Shown: positions 26,789 through 36,072, numbered from the stretch's first letter. The stretch: DNA of 64,000 nucleotides from Robertmurraya sp047302285 (GCF_047302285.1 NZ_CP154845.1:124001-188000), one strand, 5' to 3'. Notes: generated by a model not told the origin, from the letters alone. A program made the numbers and translations.

Positions 26789-27796
26789 GTGAATCAAACA
26801 GCTAAAATTCGAAAGATTATTATGCTCATAACTCCTTTACTCATCATCGGGATTACGGTGATCTCTGTATTGTATGGAACAAAGGAGATAAGTATTGAAA
26901 CGATTTGGCAAGCGCTGATCGATTTTGATGAAAGGAACGCCGATCACCAAATCATTCGTACTAGTAGAATCCCTAGAGCAATCGCCGTTTTATTCGTCGG
27001 TGCCTTTTTAGCTGTTGCAGGAGCAATTATGCAAGGAATTACCCGTAACTATCTTGCTTCACCATCTCTAATGGGGGTGAATGATGGATCTGCTTTTGTC
27101 ATTACATTGGCCATTGTCTTCGTGCCAGGATTACCGAATTACCAAATGATTCTTTTATCAATTATTGGTTCTGCACTTGGAGCAGGCTTAGTTTTTGGAT
27201 TTGGAGCAGCGATCAAAAATGGGTTATCACCTGTACGGCTAGCGATTATTGGTACGGTAATTGGAACCTTTTTAAGCAGTGTCGCATCAGCTATTGCGAT
27301 GTATTTCCAAGTCTCCCAAACTGTTGCCGCATGGTATAACACAAAAATTCATATTGTGAACACCGATATGCTGTTGCTTTCCATTCCATTTGGCTTAGTG
27401 GGGATGATCATCGCTCTATTTTGTGCACGTGCCATTACGGTCACATCCTTAGGAGACGATATTGCGGTGGGCCTTGGGCAAAAAACAAAGCTGATTCGCT
27501 ACTTATCGATGATAGCTGTTGTTTTATTAACAGGAACCGCAGTAGCCCTCGTCGGAAAAATTGCCTTCGTTGGACTGGTGATCCCGCATGTCGTTCGATT
27601 TTTAGTTGGAGTAGATTATCGTTCGATTATTCCATGTTCCATCCTTGTTGGTGCCTTTTTCCTTAGTCTTTGTGATTTAGTCAGTCGTTTTATTAACTAT
27701 CCTTTTGAAACGCCGATTGGGGTTGTAACCGCTTTTGTCGGCATCCCATTCTTCCTCTATTTAATCCGCTCTCGTGGAGGTGATAGGCATGCCTAA
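26789..27796 (+). CDS. feuB: FeuB-like siderophore ABC permease
   Basis: FecCD-family permease with about nine to ten helices. It closely follows B. subtilis FeuB: DHQIIRTSRIPRA, MQGITRNYLASPSLMGV, LVGKIAFVGLVIPHVVRF and FINYPFETPIGVVT. GTG at 26789 gives 335 residues, the family length, with the membrane part starting soon after. An ATG at 26717 in the same frame would add 24 atypical residues and has no good ribosome site. It should form a heterodimer with FeuC. It overlaps feuC by eight bases. Confidence 0.87.
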   Translation: MNQTAKIRKIIMLITPLLIIGITVISVLYGTKEISIETIWQALIDFDERNADHQIIRTSRIPRAIAVLFVGAFLAVAGAIMQGITRNYLASPSLMGVNDGSAFVITLAIVFVPGLPNYQMILLSIIGSALGAGLVFGFGAAIKNGLSPVRLAIIGTVIGTFLSSVASAIAMYFQVSQTVAAWYNTKIHIVNTDMLLLSIPFGLVGMIIALFCARAITVTSLGDDIAVGLGQKTKLIRYLSMIAVVLLTGTAVALVGKIAFVGLVIPHVVRFLVGVDYRSIIPCSILVGAFFLSLCDLVSRFINYPFETPIGVVTAFVGIPFFLYLIRSRGGDRHA

Positions 27797-28817
27797 ACGG
27801 AAGAAGAGTCAAATTTTTATCATAATTACCATCCTTTTCTTGCTTATCTTTAGCGGATTTTACCTCCATGTCACCAATGGCATGTTTGATATGAGTGTCT
27901 TAGAGGTGATTAATACTCTCATTGGTTTTGAGGATAATGAAAAGTTTCGACTGGTTATTTTCGAACTTCGCCTCCCGCGGATTGTGATTGCGATTTTAGT
28001 AGGGATTGGTTTAGCGTTAGCAGGCTGTGTCCTACAGGGGATTACGAAAAACGATCTTGCTGATCCTGGGATTCTGGGCATTAACGCAGGGGCAGGAGCG
28101 GCCGTTGTCTTTTTCATGTATTTCTTTCAGTTTCAGGCGGTACGTACAGACGGTTCTGAATGGCTAAATATTATGATGATGCCGTTATTTGGATTAGTCG
28201 GTGGAACCATCGCTGCTGCAATTATTTTTGTTCTTTCCTATAAAAATGGACGTTTAGATGTACAACGATTACTGCTAACAGGGATTGCCATTAATAGTGG
28301 ATTCGGTGCCTTGTCTTTATATCTCTCCTTGAAAATGAATGAAAAAGACTTTGAATCAGCTGCGCTTTGGCAAGCTGGTGCAATCTATAATGCAAACTGG
28401 GTATTCATCATCTCGATGTTGCCATGGATTCTCATTTTAGGATTCTACATATTTAAAAAGTCTTATTTACTCGATTATTTTCAGCTTGAAGATAACATGG
28501 TTGTCAGCTTAGGAATTCATTTGGAAAGGGAGAAAGTCATTTTACTCCTTGCCAGTGTTGGTCTGGTTAGTGCCTGTGTATCGGTATCCGGAAGCATTGG
28601 GTTTATCGGATTGATGGCACCCCATATTGCCCGTCAATTAGTGGGGGTTAAACATCGCTATGTTGTTCCTGTGAGCGCACTAATTGGCGCAGCATTGCTT
28701 GTGTTTTCTGATTTTATTGGAAAAACATTATTTGCCCCATCAGAATTAGCGGTAGGGATTGTTGTTGCCATTATCGGAATCCCATACTTCTTGTATTTAT
28801 TAGTTAAATCCCGTTAA
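27789..28817 (+). CDS. feuC: FeuC-like siderophore ABC permease
   Basis: Second FecCD permease half of 342 residues. Matching FeuC segments include LRLPRIVIAILVGIGLALAG, NDLADPGILGINAGAGA, INSGFGALSLYLSLKM and GFIGLMAPHIARQL. ATG at 27789 follows GGAGGTGA, inside the end of feuB, indicating translational coupling. With FeuB it makes the channel for the catecholate complex. The ATPase gene follows after 15 bases. Confidence 0.87.
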   Translation: MPKRKKSQIFIIITILFLLIFSGFYLHVTNGMFDMSVLEVINTLIGFEDNEKFRLVIFELRLPRIVIAILVGIGLALAGCVLQGITKNDLADPGILGINAGAGAAVVFFMYFFQFQAVRTDGSEWLNIMMMPLFGLVGGTIAAAIIFVLSYKNGRLDVQRLLLTGIAINSGFGALSLYLSLKMNEKDFESAALWQAGAIYNANWVFIISMLPWILILGFYIFKKSYLLDYFQLEDNMVVSLGIHLEREKVILLLASVGLVSACVSVSGSIGFIGLMAPHIARQLVGVKHRYVVPVSALIGAALLVFSDFIGKTLFAPSELAVGIVVAIIGIPYFLYLLVKSR

Positions 28818-28832
28818 AAGGAGGGAGAGCGG

Positions 28833-29615
28833 ATGCAAACGGCTTTTCGTATTGAACAATTAACAGCAGGATATGAACGAAATATGATTTTTGAAAACTT
28901 AACGGCTTCAATTGAATATGGAAAAATAACGACAATCATTGGTCCAAATGGTTGTGGCAAATCAACCTTACTTAAAACAATGGGACGGATATTGAAAAAG
29001 GAAAGAGGTCAGGTGTTTATTCAAGAGCAGGATATGCAGACTCTTTCAACGAAGGAAATTGCGAAACGATTAGCAATTCTATCTCAATCTCCTTCAGCTC
29101 CTCCGCAGTTAACAGTAGGAGAATTAATCTCATACGGTCGTTATCCCCATCGAAAAAATGTCAATCGTCTGACCGAGCATGATAAAGAGATGATTGAGTG
29201 GGCGATGGACGTAACTCAAACATCTGAGTTCGAAGCACGTGAGTTGGCACAATTATCAGGTGGTCAAAGGCAACGTGTATGGCTTGCGATGGCATTAGCG
29301 CAAAAAACAGACATTCTTTTATTAGATGAACCTACGACATACTTAGATATGGCTCATCAAATTGAAGTCTTAAAAATTGTAAAAAAATTAAATGAAGAGC
29401 ATCATTGTACGATTGTCATGGTCCTGCATGATATCAATCAGGCTTCTCGTTTTTCAGATACGATTATGGCGATGAGAGATGGGAAAGTGTTAGCGACCGG
29501 CACACCTCAAGCGATTATGACACCATCTGTATTGAAAGATGTGTTCCAGATTAAGGCTAATATTATCGAGGATGAGGGGATTCCGATTTGTGTATCGTAT
29601 GATGTATTGTCTTGA
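28833..29615 (+). CDS. Siderophore ABC transporter ATPase (YusV/FecE family)
   Basis: ATPase of 260 residues. It has Walker A GPNGCGKST (about 38-46), the FecE-type LSQSPSAPPQLTVGELISYGR region, signature LSGGQRQRVWLAMALAQ (about 142-158), Walker B ILLLDEPTTYLD and switch His in VLHDINQASRF. In B. subtilis the FeuABC system borrows the ATPase YusV encoded elsewhere; here the ATPase gene is part of the operon, making the importer self-contained. GGAGGGAG precedes the ATG. Confidence 0.9.
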   Translation: MQTAFRIEQLTAGYERNMIFENLTASIEYGKITTIIGPNGCGKSTLLKTMGRILKKERGQVFIQEQDMQTLSTKEIAKRLAILSQSPSAPPQLTVGELISYGRYPHRKNVNRLTEHDKEMIEWAMDVTQTSEFEARELAQLSGGQRQRVWLAMALAQKTDILLLDEPTTYLDMAHQIEVLKIVKKLNEEHHCTIVMVLHDINQASRFSDTIMAMRDGKVLATGTPQAIMTPSVLKDVFQIKANIIEDEGIPICVSYDVLS

Positions 29616-29648
29616 ATGATTGAGGGATCCCATTTCGGTTTCCCTCGA

Positions 29649-30476
29649 TTAACCTTGATGTACTTTTCGATAGTTACTTGGTGACATTTTCGTAATATTT
29701 TTAAATACTCTACTAAAATAGAAACTATCTTGATATCCAACTGTTTCGGATATTTCAGAGACGGTTAACTCACTAATGGTCAACAATTCTTTCGCTTTTG
29801 AAATTCTGTATCTCGTTAAATACTGAATCGGGGTTAAACCGGTAATTTTCTCAAAAAGATAGGCAATTCTTCTCCGATCTATATCGAACATATCAGCTAC
29901 TTCACTGATTGAAACTTCCTCCTCATAGTGAGTATGAAAATAATCTAAGATTTTCGTCACTTGCTGCAACGTAAAGTTATATTGACTATTTCTAGCTCCA
30001 TGTAAAATGGCTTGAAGGAGATTCATAAAAAGAACCTTTAACTCAAATTGCGAAAAATAATCAGGATTCATATTTTTGCCTAATAACTGTTGAATTACAT
30101 TTAGGACATCGTCCATATGATCAATTTCAATCGAGAAATGCTTGTTTATAAATGATTTAAAGTGCTCTTCTGCATGGATTAAATGATAGTGTATGACGAC
30201 ATAACTCCACTCTTCCTCAAACGTTTTAATCTCTATATCCATACCTGCACCAGCATGAACGATCATATTTTCATTGATATAATAGGGAACTCCATTCAAT
30301 GAGAAGCGAGCGGATCCCTTTAATGGAATGATCAGTCCACAAGTTTGCGAATCGGTCTTGCGATTTGTATCTATTTTTCCAGCCGGTAATGTACTTTTAA
30401 AAGCATTTCTAAATTCAATCGAGGAGGTCGCAAAATACTCGATTAATTCATTCGTTTTGATAGCCAATGTAGTCAC
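29649..30476 (-). CDS. AraC-family regulator
   Basis: Regulator of 275 residues. A cupin-like AraC ligand domain (about 30-130) precedes two C-terminal helix-turn-helix motifs (about 180-275; SISEVADMFDIDRRRIAYLFEKITG and TVSEISETVGYQDSFYFSRVFK). It is convergent with the feu-type operon, and a near-perfect Fur box lies before its own start. That makes it a candidate iron-responsive co-activator of the uptake genes, comparable in position to Btr of B. subtilis. Unlike Btr it has no FeuA-like siderophore-binding domain, so it cannot sense ferric siderophore in the same way. Confidence 0.85.
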   Translation of the reverse strand: MTTLAIKTNELIEYFATSSIEFRNAFKSTLPAGKIDTNRKTDSQTCGLIIPLKGSARFSLNGVPYYINENMIVHAGAGMDIEIKTFEEEWSYVVIHYHLIHAEEHFKSFINKHFSIEIDHMDDVLNVIQQLLGKNMNPDYFSQFELKVLFMNLLQAILHGARNSQYNFTLQQVTKILDYFHTHYEEEVSISEVADMFDIDRRRIAYLFEKITGLTPIQYLTRYRISKAKELLTISELTVSEISETVGYQDSFYFSRVFKNITKMSPSNYRKVHQG

Positions 30477-30492
30477 CCTTTATAAACTCAAT

Positions 30493-30507
30493 TGAAAATG
30501 ATTATCA
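30493..30507. promoter_or_regulatory. Fur box before the AraC gene
   Basis: TGAAAATGATTATCA is a 13 of 14 match to the 7-1-7 Fur consensus. As a 19-mer (30494-30512) it differs from GATAATGATTATCATTATC at two positions. Confidence 0.85.
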
Positions 30508-30888
30508 TTATTAATAATTATATCAATATTTAAGATGATTAAAAAGAGAATGTTTTTAAATCATCTAAAGTTATAAATATTACTATAAAGACTTACAAGA
30601 GGTCAGGTAATCAAGGGAAGAAGTAGTAGATGAATATTTTATGAGAAGTTATTAGACGCTTAATTCACAGTTTCTATTATGATACTTGTGTACTGTTATA
30701 ATTATCAACAGTCGATCTTTTAGTAAATCAGATATTTATCATTTTAATTTACAGAGTAAGAGTAATTGATGTTTAAGAAGATTTCCAAATTGAACTTTAT
30801 TAAAAATAGATTTGTGACATAATGGAATATTTCCGGGAAATATTTCGATGGCTTTATCGCGTTCCAAACTGGAAGAATAACATTAACT
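30508..30888. other. Intergenic region without a gene
   Basis: AT-rich spacer between the AraC and nagP genes. The only clear structure is a 9-bp palindrome AATATTTCC-G-GGAAATATT at 30826-30844, of unknown meaning. Confidence 0.5.
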
Positions 30889-30955
30889 AGTTGTATAGAC
30901 AACTATATCGGTTAATGCTATAATCGAACCGAGATATCGGTTGAAAACGCATTCA
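30889..30955 (+). promoter_or_regulatory. nagP promoter with NagR operator and cre site
   Basis: AGTTGTATAGACAACT (30889-30904) is a palindromic NagR (dre-type) operator. It overlaps a -35 TAGACA (30896-30901) that stands 17 bases from a -10 TATAAT (30919-30924). TGAAAACGCATTCA at 30942-30955 matches the CcpA cre consensus with one mismatch, placed just after the expected start, a repressing position. The gene should thus need both GlcNAc-derived inducer and absence of glucose repression. Confidence 0.8.
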
Positions 30956-31046
30956 AATAAGTTTTTGCACTAATTATTTTTAAATGGGCTTTAGGAGAAT
31001 GCGAAATCGATTCGTTAAAAAAATATGTAAGAGGAGGTCTTTTACC

Positions 31047-32498
31047 ATGATGAAGTATTTACAAAATCTTGGTAAGTCCCTTATGTTACCGGTTGCGGTG
31101 CTACCTGCTGCTGCCCTACTAATGGGGATTGGATATGCTATTGACCATGAAGGCTGGGGTGCTGGAAATCCAGTTGCTGCTTTTTTCATTGGGGCAGGTT
31201 CATCGATTTTAGATTTTATTCCGATTCTTTTTGCGGTTGGGGTCGCCATTGGGATGACGAAGGCAAAGGATGGTGCGGCTGCACTTAGCGGTTTAGTCGG
31301 CTATCTTGTTATAACAAAATTACTTTCCACCGATTCGGTTGCGAATTTAAGGCATATTCCAGTTGAAGAAGTAAATATGGCTTTTGACGGAATTGAAAAT
31401 GTTTTTATTGGTATTATGGCGGGTTGTATTTCAGCGGCCCTTTACAATCGTTTTAGTAATGTAAAACTACCAGATGCTTTAGCGTTCTTTAGTGGAAAAC
31501 GATTAGTTCCCATTTTAACCGCTATTGTCATGTTGGGTGTTTCCATGGTGATGCTATTTGTATGGCCAGTTGTTTATTCTGGTCTTATTTCATTCGGGGA
31601 AGCGATTAGTAGTTTAGGTGCTGTTGGTGCTGGTTTATATGGATTCTTCAATCGCTTATTAATTCCAACAGGTTTACACCATGCCTTGAACAATGTGTTT
31701 TGGTTTGATGTAGCAGGAATTAATGATATCGGAAACTTCTGGGCTGGTGATGGTGAACAAGGAATTACAGGAAGATATCAAGCAGGATTCTTCCCGATTA
31801 TGATGTTTGGTCTCCCAGCAGCAGCACTTGCCATGTATCATACAGCGAAAACAAAGCGTAAAAAGCAAGCCGCATCACTACTGATGGCCGGTGGAATTGC
31901 TGCATTCTTAACCGGGGTTACAGAGCCGCTTGAATTCTCATTCATGTTCTTAGCGCCAGCACTATATGTGGTACATGCAGCGTTAACGGGGATTTCCTTA
32001 TTTATCGCGGCAACATTCCAATGGACAGCAGGATTTGGCTTTAGTGCCGGACTCATTGACTTTGTATTAAGCTCACAGCTACCTTTAGCAAATAAGCCGT
32101 TTATGTTAATTTTGCAAGGATTAGTATTTGCCGTTATCTATTATGTAGTCTTCCGTTTCCTCATTTCGAAGTTTAACTTCAAAACACCTGGACGTGAAGA
32201 TGATGATGTTGTCGTAAATGAAGAAATGGCTCAAGCAGGTTCAAAAGACCGTTTTGGCATCATGGCTGAAACGATTTATGCAGGACTAGGTGGAGATAGC
32301 AACGTAGTTTCAGTTGATAACTGTGCAACTCGCTTACGAGTCGAAGTAAAAGATATGGATGCTGTTGACCAAAATAAAATTAAAACAACCGGTGTTCCAG
32401 GAATTAAAGTGGTTGGAAAGAATAGTATCCAGGTCATTGTTGGAACCCAGGTGCAAGCAGTAGCAGAAGAAGTGAAGAAAATCCGTAAAGAGGATTAA
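31047..32498 (+). CDS. nagP: N-acetylglucosamine-specific PTS EIICB
   Basis: Membrane sugar transporter of 483 residues: a glucose-superfamily EIIC domain with about ten helices (residues 1-390) and a C-terminal EIIB domain whose phospho-Cys is in VDNCATRLRV (about 434-443). There is no EIIA domain, so it must borrow one, as B. subtilis NagP does. It imports GlcNAc as GlcNAc-6-phosphate. The assignment rests on the shared operator with nagA and the adjacent nagR. ATG at 31047 follows GAGGAGGT; a longer in-frame start at 30984 is not supported. A terminator follows. Confidence 0.88.
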   Translation: MMKYLQNLGKSLMLPVAVLPAAALLMGIGYAIDHEGWGAGNPVAAFFIGAGSSILDFIPILFAVGVAIGMTKAKDGAAALSGLVGYLVITKLLSTDSVANLRHIPVEEVNMAFDGIENVFIGIMAGCISAALYNRFSNVKLPDALAFFSGKRLVPILTAIVMLGVSMVMLFVWPVVYSGLISFGEAISSLGAVGAGLYGFFNRLLIPTGLHHALNNVFWFDVAGINDIGNFWAGDGEQGITGRYQAGFFPIMMFGLPAAALAMYHTAKTKRKKQAASLLMAGGIAAFLTGVTEPLEFSFMFLAPALYVVHAALTGISLFIAATFQWTAGFGFSAGLIDFVLSSQLPLANKPFMLILQGLVFAVIYYVVFRFLISKFNFKTPGREDDDVVVNEEMAQAGSKDRFGIMAETIYAGLGGDSNVVSVDNCATRLRVEVKDMDAVDQNKIKTTGVPGIKVVGKNSIQVIVGTQVQAVAEEVKKIRKED

Positions 32499-32506
32499 TG
32501 AAAAAA

Positions 32507-32545
32507 GGCTAGTATCTCCTATGGATACTAGCCATCTTCTTTGGG
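32507..32545. terminator. Terminator after nagP
   Basis: GGCTAGTATC/GATACTAGCC perfect 10-bp stem, preceded by A run and followed by a weak T-rich tail. Confidence 0.75.
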
Positions 32546-32581
32546 AAAAATATACCGACTATGTTTTCGAAAAGATCCTCA

Positions 32582-33313
32582 TTAGTCACGTTTCATGGTC
32601 ATTTTAAATTTATATTTATCTGCACGATAGGAAGAGATTACGAATTCGATTGGAGTTTGTTCTTCATTTTGTAAAAAGGTGGTTCGCTCCATCACTAAGA
32701 CAGGACTATCCTTTTTAATCTTTAAATACTTCACTTCGTCGTCATTTGCAAGGGAAGCTTCGATGGTTTGATGACCAAATCCAATTTTAAATTGCAATTT
32801 TTTTTCTAAGTAGTCGTAAAAAGAAGTTGAGAAATCTTGATAGTCCATATCACCAATGATTTTTTTCGGTGTGTAAATGGTCTCTAGTGCAACAGGTTCC
32901 TCATTTGCTAAACGAACTCGCTTAATTTTGCAAATCATGTCAGTAAGAGAAATAGACAGAATGGAAGCAATTTTTTCATCTGGTAGTACAAAATCAAAGC
33001 TAATTAATTGATTAGAAGGGATGAGTCCACGATTTCGCATATCTTCACTGAAACTTGTGAGACCGGATAAATCCTGTTCAAATTTCTTATCTGCGACAAA
33101 TGTGCCTTTTCCTTTTTCACGATAAACAAGTCCTTCTTTTACTAAATTATTGATTGCTTGTCGAACAGTCATCCGACTGATCGCATATTTTTCGGCAAAT
33201 TCCCGTTCTGACGGTAAAAGATCTCCAGGTTTTAAATGTATTGAATGGATCATACTTTTTATTTGTTCTTCTAATTGATAATATATAGGTATATGGGATT
33301 GTTTATCAATCAA
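32582..33313 (-). CDS. nagR: GntR-family repressor NagR (YvoA)
   Basis: GntR/HutC-family repressor of 243 residues: winged helix (about 8-72; LPSEREFAEKYAISRMTVRQAINNL) and a UTRA ligand domain (about 90-235). NagR represses GlcNAc uptake and catabolic genes by binding dre-type sites, and is released by amino-sugar phosphates. Both operators found here (before nagP and nagA) flank this gene. The start is TTG at 33311-33313, after AGGAGGG with normal spacing. It is divergent from nagA. Confidence 0.88.
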   Translation of the reverse strand: MIDKQSHIPIYYQLEEQIKSMIHSIHLKPGDLLPSEREFAEKYAISRMTVRQAINNLVKEGLVYREKGKGTFVADKKFEQDLSGLTSFSEDMRNRGLIPSNQLISFDFVLPDEKIASILSISLTDMICKIKRVRLANEEPVALETIYTPKKIIGDMDYQDFSTSFYDYLEKKLQFKIGFGHQTIEASLANDDEVKYLKIKKDSPVLVMERTTFLQNEEQTPIEFVISSYRADKYKFKMTMKRD

Positions 33314-33388
33314 GGAAATAACCCTCCTTCTTTGGAACGTAAGACACTATAAATTTTATCAAAAGAATGTAAGCCTGTACATATGTCT

Positions 33389-33404
33389 ACTGGTATAGAC
33401 AACT
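33389..33404. promoter_or_regulatory. NagR operator before nagA
   Basis: ACTGGTATAGACAACT shares the TATAGACAACT core with the nagP operator. It lies in the divergent nagR-nagA region, so it may also autoregulate nagR. Confidence 0.8.
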
Positions 33405-33434
33405 ATACTGATTAAAAGGAAGCGAAACTAAAAA

Positions 33435-34598
33435 ATGGAACGTTTATTGATTAATCATGTAAAAATCTTTTTAGAAAACAAAATTATTGATGGTGGGGCT
33501 GTATGGATAGAAAATGGACAGATTAAAGCAATAGAGGAGAACCCTGTTGAAAACATAGCTAGTGATGTTCAAATCATCAATGGGAAGGATCTCAATTTAA
33601 TTCCAGGTTTTATCGATGCACATATTCATGGAGCAAATGGTGCTGACACGATGGATGCAACCGAGAAGGCACTAGATGATATGGCTATCCTGTTACCAAA
33701 AGAGGGAACAACTAGCTTTCTAGCTACAACGATTACTCAGTCTCCTGAAAATATAGAAAAAGCATTGGGAAATGTGGCTCGTTATGACAATAAACCAGGT
33801 CATGCAGAAGTGGTGGGGGTTCATTTAGAAGGACCATATGTCAATAAAGTTAAAGCAGGAGCACAGCCTGTTCAGTATATTACTGAGCCGGATTTAGAAC
33901 AATTTAAGCAATGGCAGAAGATATCTGGAAATCAGATTCGTACCATTACAATGGCGCCAGAACTTGATCAAGAGGGAATTTTTATCAAAGCTTTAAATGA
34001 ACAGGGCATTAATGTATCAGCAGGGCATACGGATGCTGGATTTGCTGAAATAAAAAAAGCCGTTCAGCAAGGGGTCCAGCAATTAACCCATTTGTGTAAT
34101 GCGATGAACGGAATTCATCACCGTGATATTGGTGCAGTTGGAGCTGCTTTTCAGTTAGAAAGCGTGAATGCAGAGTTAATTCCTGATGGGATTCATGTTT
34201 CTCCTGACATGATGGAGCTAATTTATCGAAATGTTGGAAGCGAGAGGCTGATTTTAATTACCGATGCGATGCGGGCGAAGGGATTACCTGCGGGTGATTA
34301 TGAGCTAGGAGGACAACCGGTGAAAGTAACGGAAGACCGGGCTGTGCTAGAGGATGGAACATTAGCTGGAAGTATTGTGACGATGCGGGATGGTGCTGCA
34401 AACATGCTAGCCATCGATGGAGTGACACTCGTCGATATTGTGAAAATGACCTCTCGCAATCCGGCTAAGCAAGTGGGGGTTTTTGATCGTAAAGGAAGCA
34501 TTGATATTGGAAAAGACGCCGATCTTTTATTAGTGGATGATCAATTGATGATAAAATACACGATTTGTCGTGGAGAAATAGCATTTAAAGGAGAGTAG
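33435..34598 (+). CDS. nagA: N-acetylglucosamine-6-phosphate deacetylase
   Basis: Amidohydrolase-superfamily TIM-barrel enzyme of 387 residues. It has HIHG metal motif (about 58-61), HLEGPYV with the metal-binding Glu (about 128-134), SAGHTDA, THLCNAMNGIHHRD and catalytic Asp in ITDAMR. It converts GlcNAc-6-phosphate to glucosamine-6-phosphate and acetate in the cytoplasm. nagB follows after five bases and a NagR operator precedes, completing the pathway from the nagP importer. Confidence 0.93.
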   Translation: MERLLINHVKIFLENKIIDGGAVWIENGQIKAIEENPVENIASDVQIINGKDLNLIPGFIDAHIHGANGADTMDATEKALDDMAILLPKEGTTSFLATTITQSPENIEKALGNVARYDNKPGHAEVVGVHLEGPYVNKVKAGAQPVQYITEPDLEQFKQWQKISGNQIRTITMAPELDQEGIFIKALNEQGINVSAGHTDAGFAEIKKAVQQGVQQLTHLCNAMNGIHHRDIGAVGAAFQLESVNAELIPDGIHVSPDMMELIYRNVGSERLILITDAMRAKGLPAGDYELGGQPVKVTEDRAVLEDGTLAGSIVTMRDGAANMLAIDGVTLVDIVKMTSRNPAKQVGVFDRKGSIDIGKDADLLLVDDQLMIKYTICRGEIAFKGE

Positions 34599-34603
34599 AA
34601 CAA

Positions 34604-35329
34604 ATGGAATTTATTAAAGTGAATGATTATCAGGACATGAGTGATAAAGCTTGTGCGATTATGATTGAGGCTATTAAACGTGTGGAGAATCCAGTGCTTG
34701 GTTTAGCAACTGGTTCGACTCCAGAAGGTCTATATCAAAAATTAATTGAGAAGTATAGCGAAGGGAAGGTTTCCTTCAAAGACGTGACGACATTTAACCT
34801 CGATGAGTATGTCGGTTTGAACAAGGAAGACGCCAACAGCTATTATCGCTATATGAAGGAAAAGCTTTTTAACCATATAGATATTGAGATAGAACGAGTG
34901 AATTTGCCAAATGGTACGGCAGATGATCTGATTGCCGAATGCCAGAATTACGAACAACAAATTCAAGAGGCAGGGAGAATTGATCTACAAATACTAGGAA
35001 TGGGGATCAACGGTCATATTGGCTTTAATGAGCCAGGGACTCCTTTTTCAAGTCGAACACATATTGTTGATTTGGCAGCCTCCACTCGTGAAGCAAATTC
35101 AAGATTTTTCCCTACATTGGAGGATGTACCGAGACAGGCTGTTACAATGGGGATTGCTACGATAATGGAAAGTAAAGAAATCCTATTGCTTGTTTCAGGA
35201 GAACAAAAAGCAGAAGCGATTGCTCGCCTAGCTGAAGGAGAAATTTCAGAAGTCTTCCCAGCTTCCATTTTACGTAACCATCCGAATGTAAAGGTAATTG
35301 TAGATGAAGGGGCAATGGTAAAGCTCTAA
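34604..35329 (+). CDS. nagB: Glucosamine-6-phosphate deaminase
   Basis: Sugar-phosphate isomerase-fold enzyme of 241 residues, the length of Bacillus NagB. It has LATGSTPEGLY (about 33-43), FNLDEYVGL (about 64-72, active-site Asp), GMGINGHIGFNEPG (about 127-140, catalytic His) and TMGIATIM. It turns glucosamine-6-phosphate into fructose-6-phosphate and ammonium, feeding glycolysis. It is expressed with nagA, and a CutC-family gene follows at once. Confidence 0.94.
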   Translation: MEFIKVNDYQDMSDKACAIMIEAIKRVENPVLGLATGSTPEGLYQKLIEKYSEGKVSFKDVTTFNLDEYVGLNKEDANSYYRYMKEKLFNHIDIEIERVNLPNGTADDLIAECQNYEQQIQEAGRIDLQILGMGINGHIGFNEPGTPFSSRTHIVDLAASTREANSRFFPTLEDVPRQAVTMGIATIMESKEILLLVSGEQKAEAIARLAEGEISEVFPASILRNHPNVKVIVDEGAMVKL

Positions 35330-35346
35330 CGAATAAGGTGGATGAA

Positions 35347-35982
35347 ATGATGCTTAAAGAAGCATGTGTGGAGAATTTTACAAAGGTTCCGGAGCTTATT
35401 GCGAAAGGAGCAGAACGAATTGAGTTATGTGATAATCTTGCGGTTGGCGGCACCACGGTAAGCCCAGGGGTTGCAGCGGTGACGATCAAGTATTGTCAAA
35501 AAGAAAATGTTAAGGTTATGGCGATGATTAGGCCCAGAGGTGGAAACTTTATTTATAATCTTGACGAAATAGAGATCATGAAGCAGGATCTCCTTCATCT
35601 TAAACAGCTAGGCACAGACGGAGTGGTGTTTGGCTGCCTAAATGATGCGAACTGGATTGATGAAAAGGCGATGACTTCTTTACTAGAATTGGCCGAAGGA
35701 TTAGACATTACTTTTCATATGGCATTTGATCAGATTGCTCCTGGAAATCAGTTCAAAGCGATTGATTGGCTGGCTGAACATGGTGTACTGCGCATTTTAA
35801 CCCATGGAGGTCCGGCGGATTCTATGATAGAAGATAATTTAGCTAGACTACAGGAATATATAGACTATGCTGCTGGCCGAATCATTATTCTTCCTGGTGG
35901 TGGCATAACGGATAAAAATCTGCAAGTGATTAAGACCCAATTGCGGATCCATGAAGCTCATGGCACGAGAATCGTCGGATAA
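35347..35982 (+). CDS. cutC: CutC family TIM-barrel protein
   Basis: TIM-barrel protein of 211 residues, close to full length for the CutC family. Typical segments are ERIELCDNLAVGGTTVS (about 24-40), VMAMIRPRGGNF (about 57-68), DGVVFGC, FHMAFDQI and RILTHGG. E. coli CutC was named for copper tolerance, but that role has been questioned. Here the gene is the third member of the nagAB operon, which argues for a part in amino-sugar or glycan metabolism. ATG at 35347 follows AAGGTGG; an in-frame GTG at 35338 is an alternative. No copper genes are nearby. Confidence 0.82.
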   Translation: MMLKEACVENFTKVPELIAKGAERIELCDNLAVGGTTVSPGVAAVTIKYCQKENVKVMAMIRPRGGNFIYNLDEIEIMKQDLLHLKQLGTDGVVFGCLNDANWIDEKAMTSLLELAEGLDITFHMAFDQIAPGNQFKAIDWLAEHGVLRILTHGGPADSMIEDNLARLQEYIDYAAGRIIILPGGGITDKNLQVIKTQLRIHEAHGTRIVG

Positions 35983-36072
35983 ACAATTTCACCATAGTTT
36001 TTGAAAGAAAAGAGGCTGGGACATAATGAGAAAGGTGAATTTGAGGGTACTCAAATTCACCTTTCTCTATTT

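Noticed and set aside
29649..30476. Btr orthologue
   Set aside because: Length of 275 residues leaves no room for the FeuA-like siderophore-binding domain that defines Btr.
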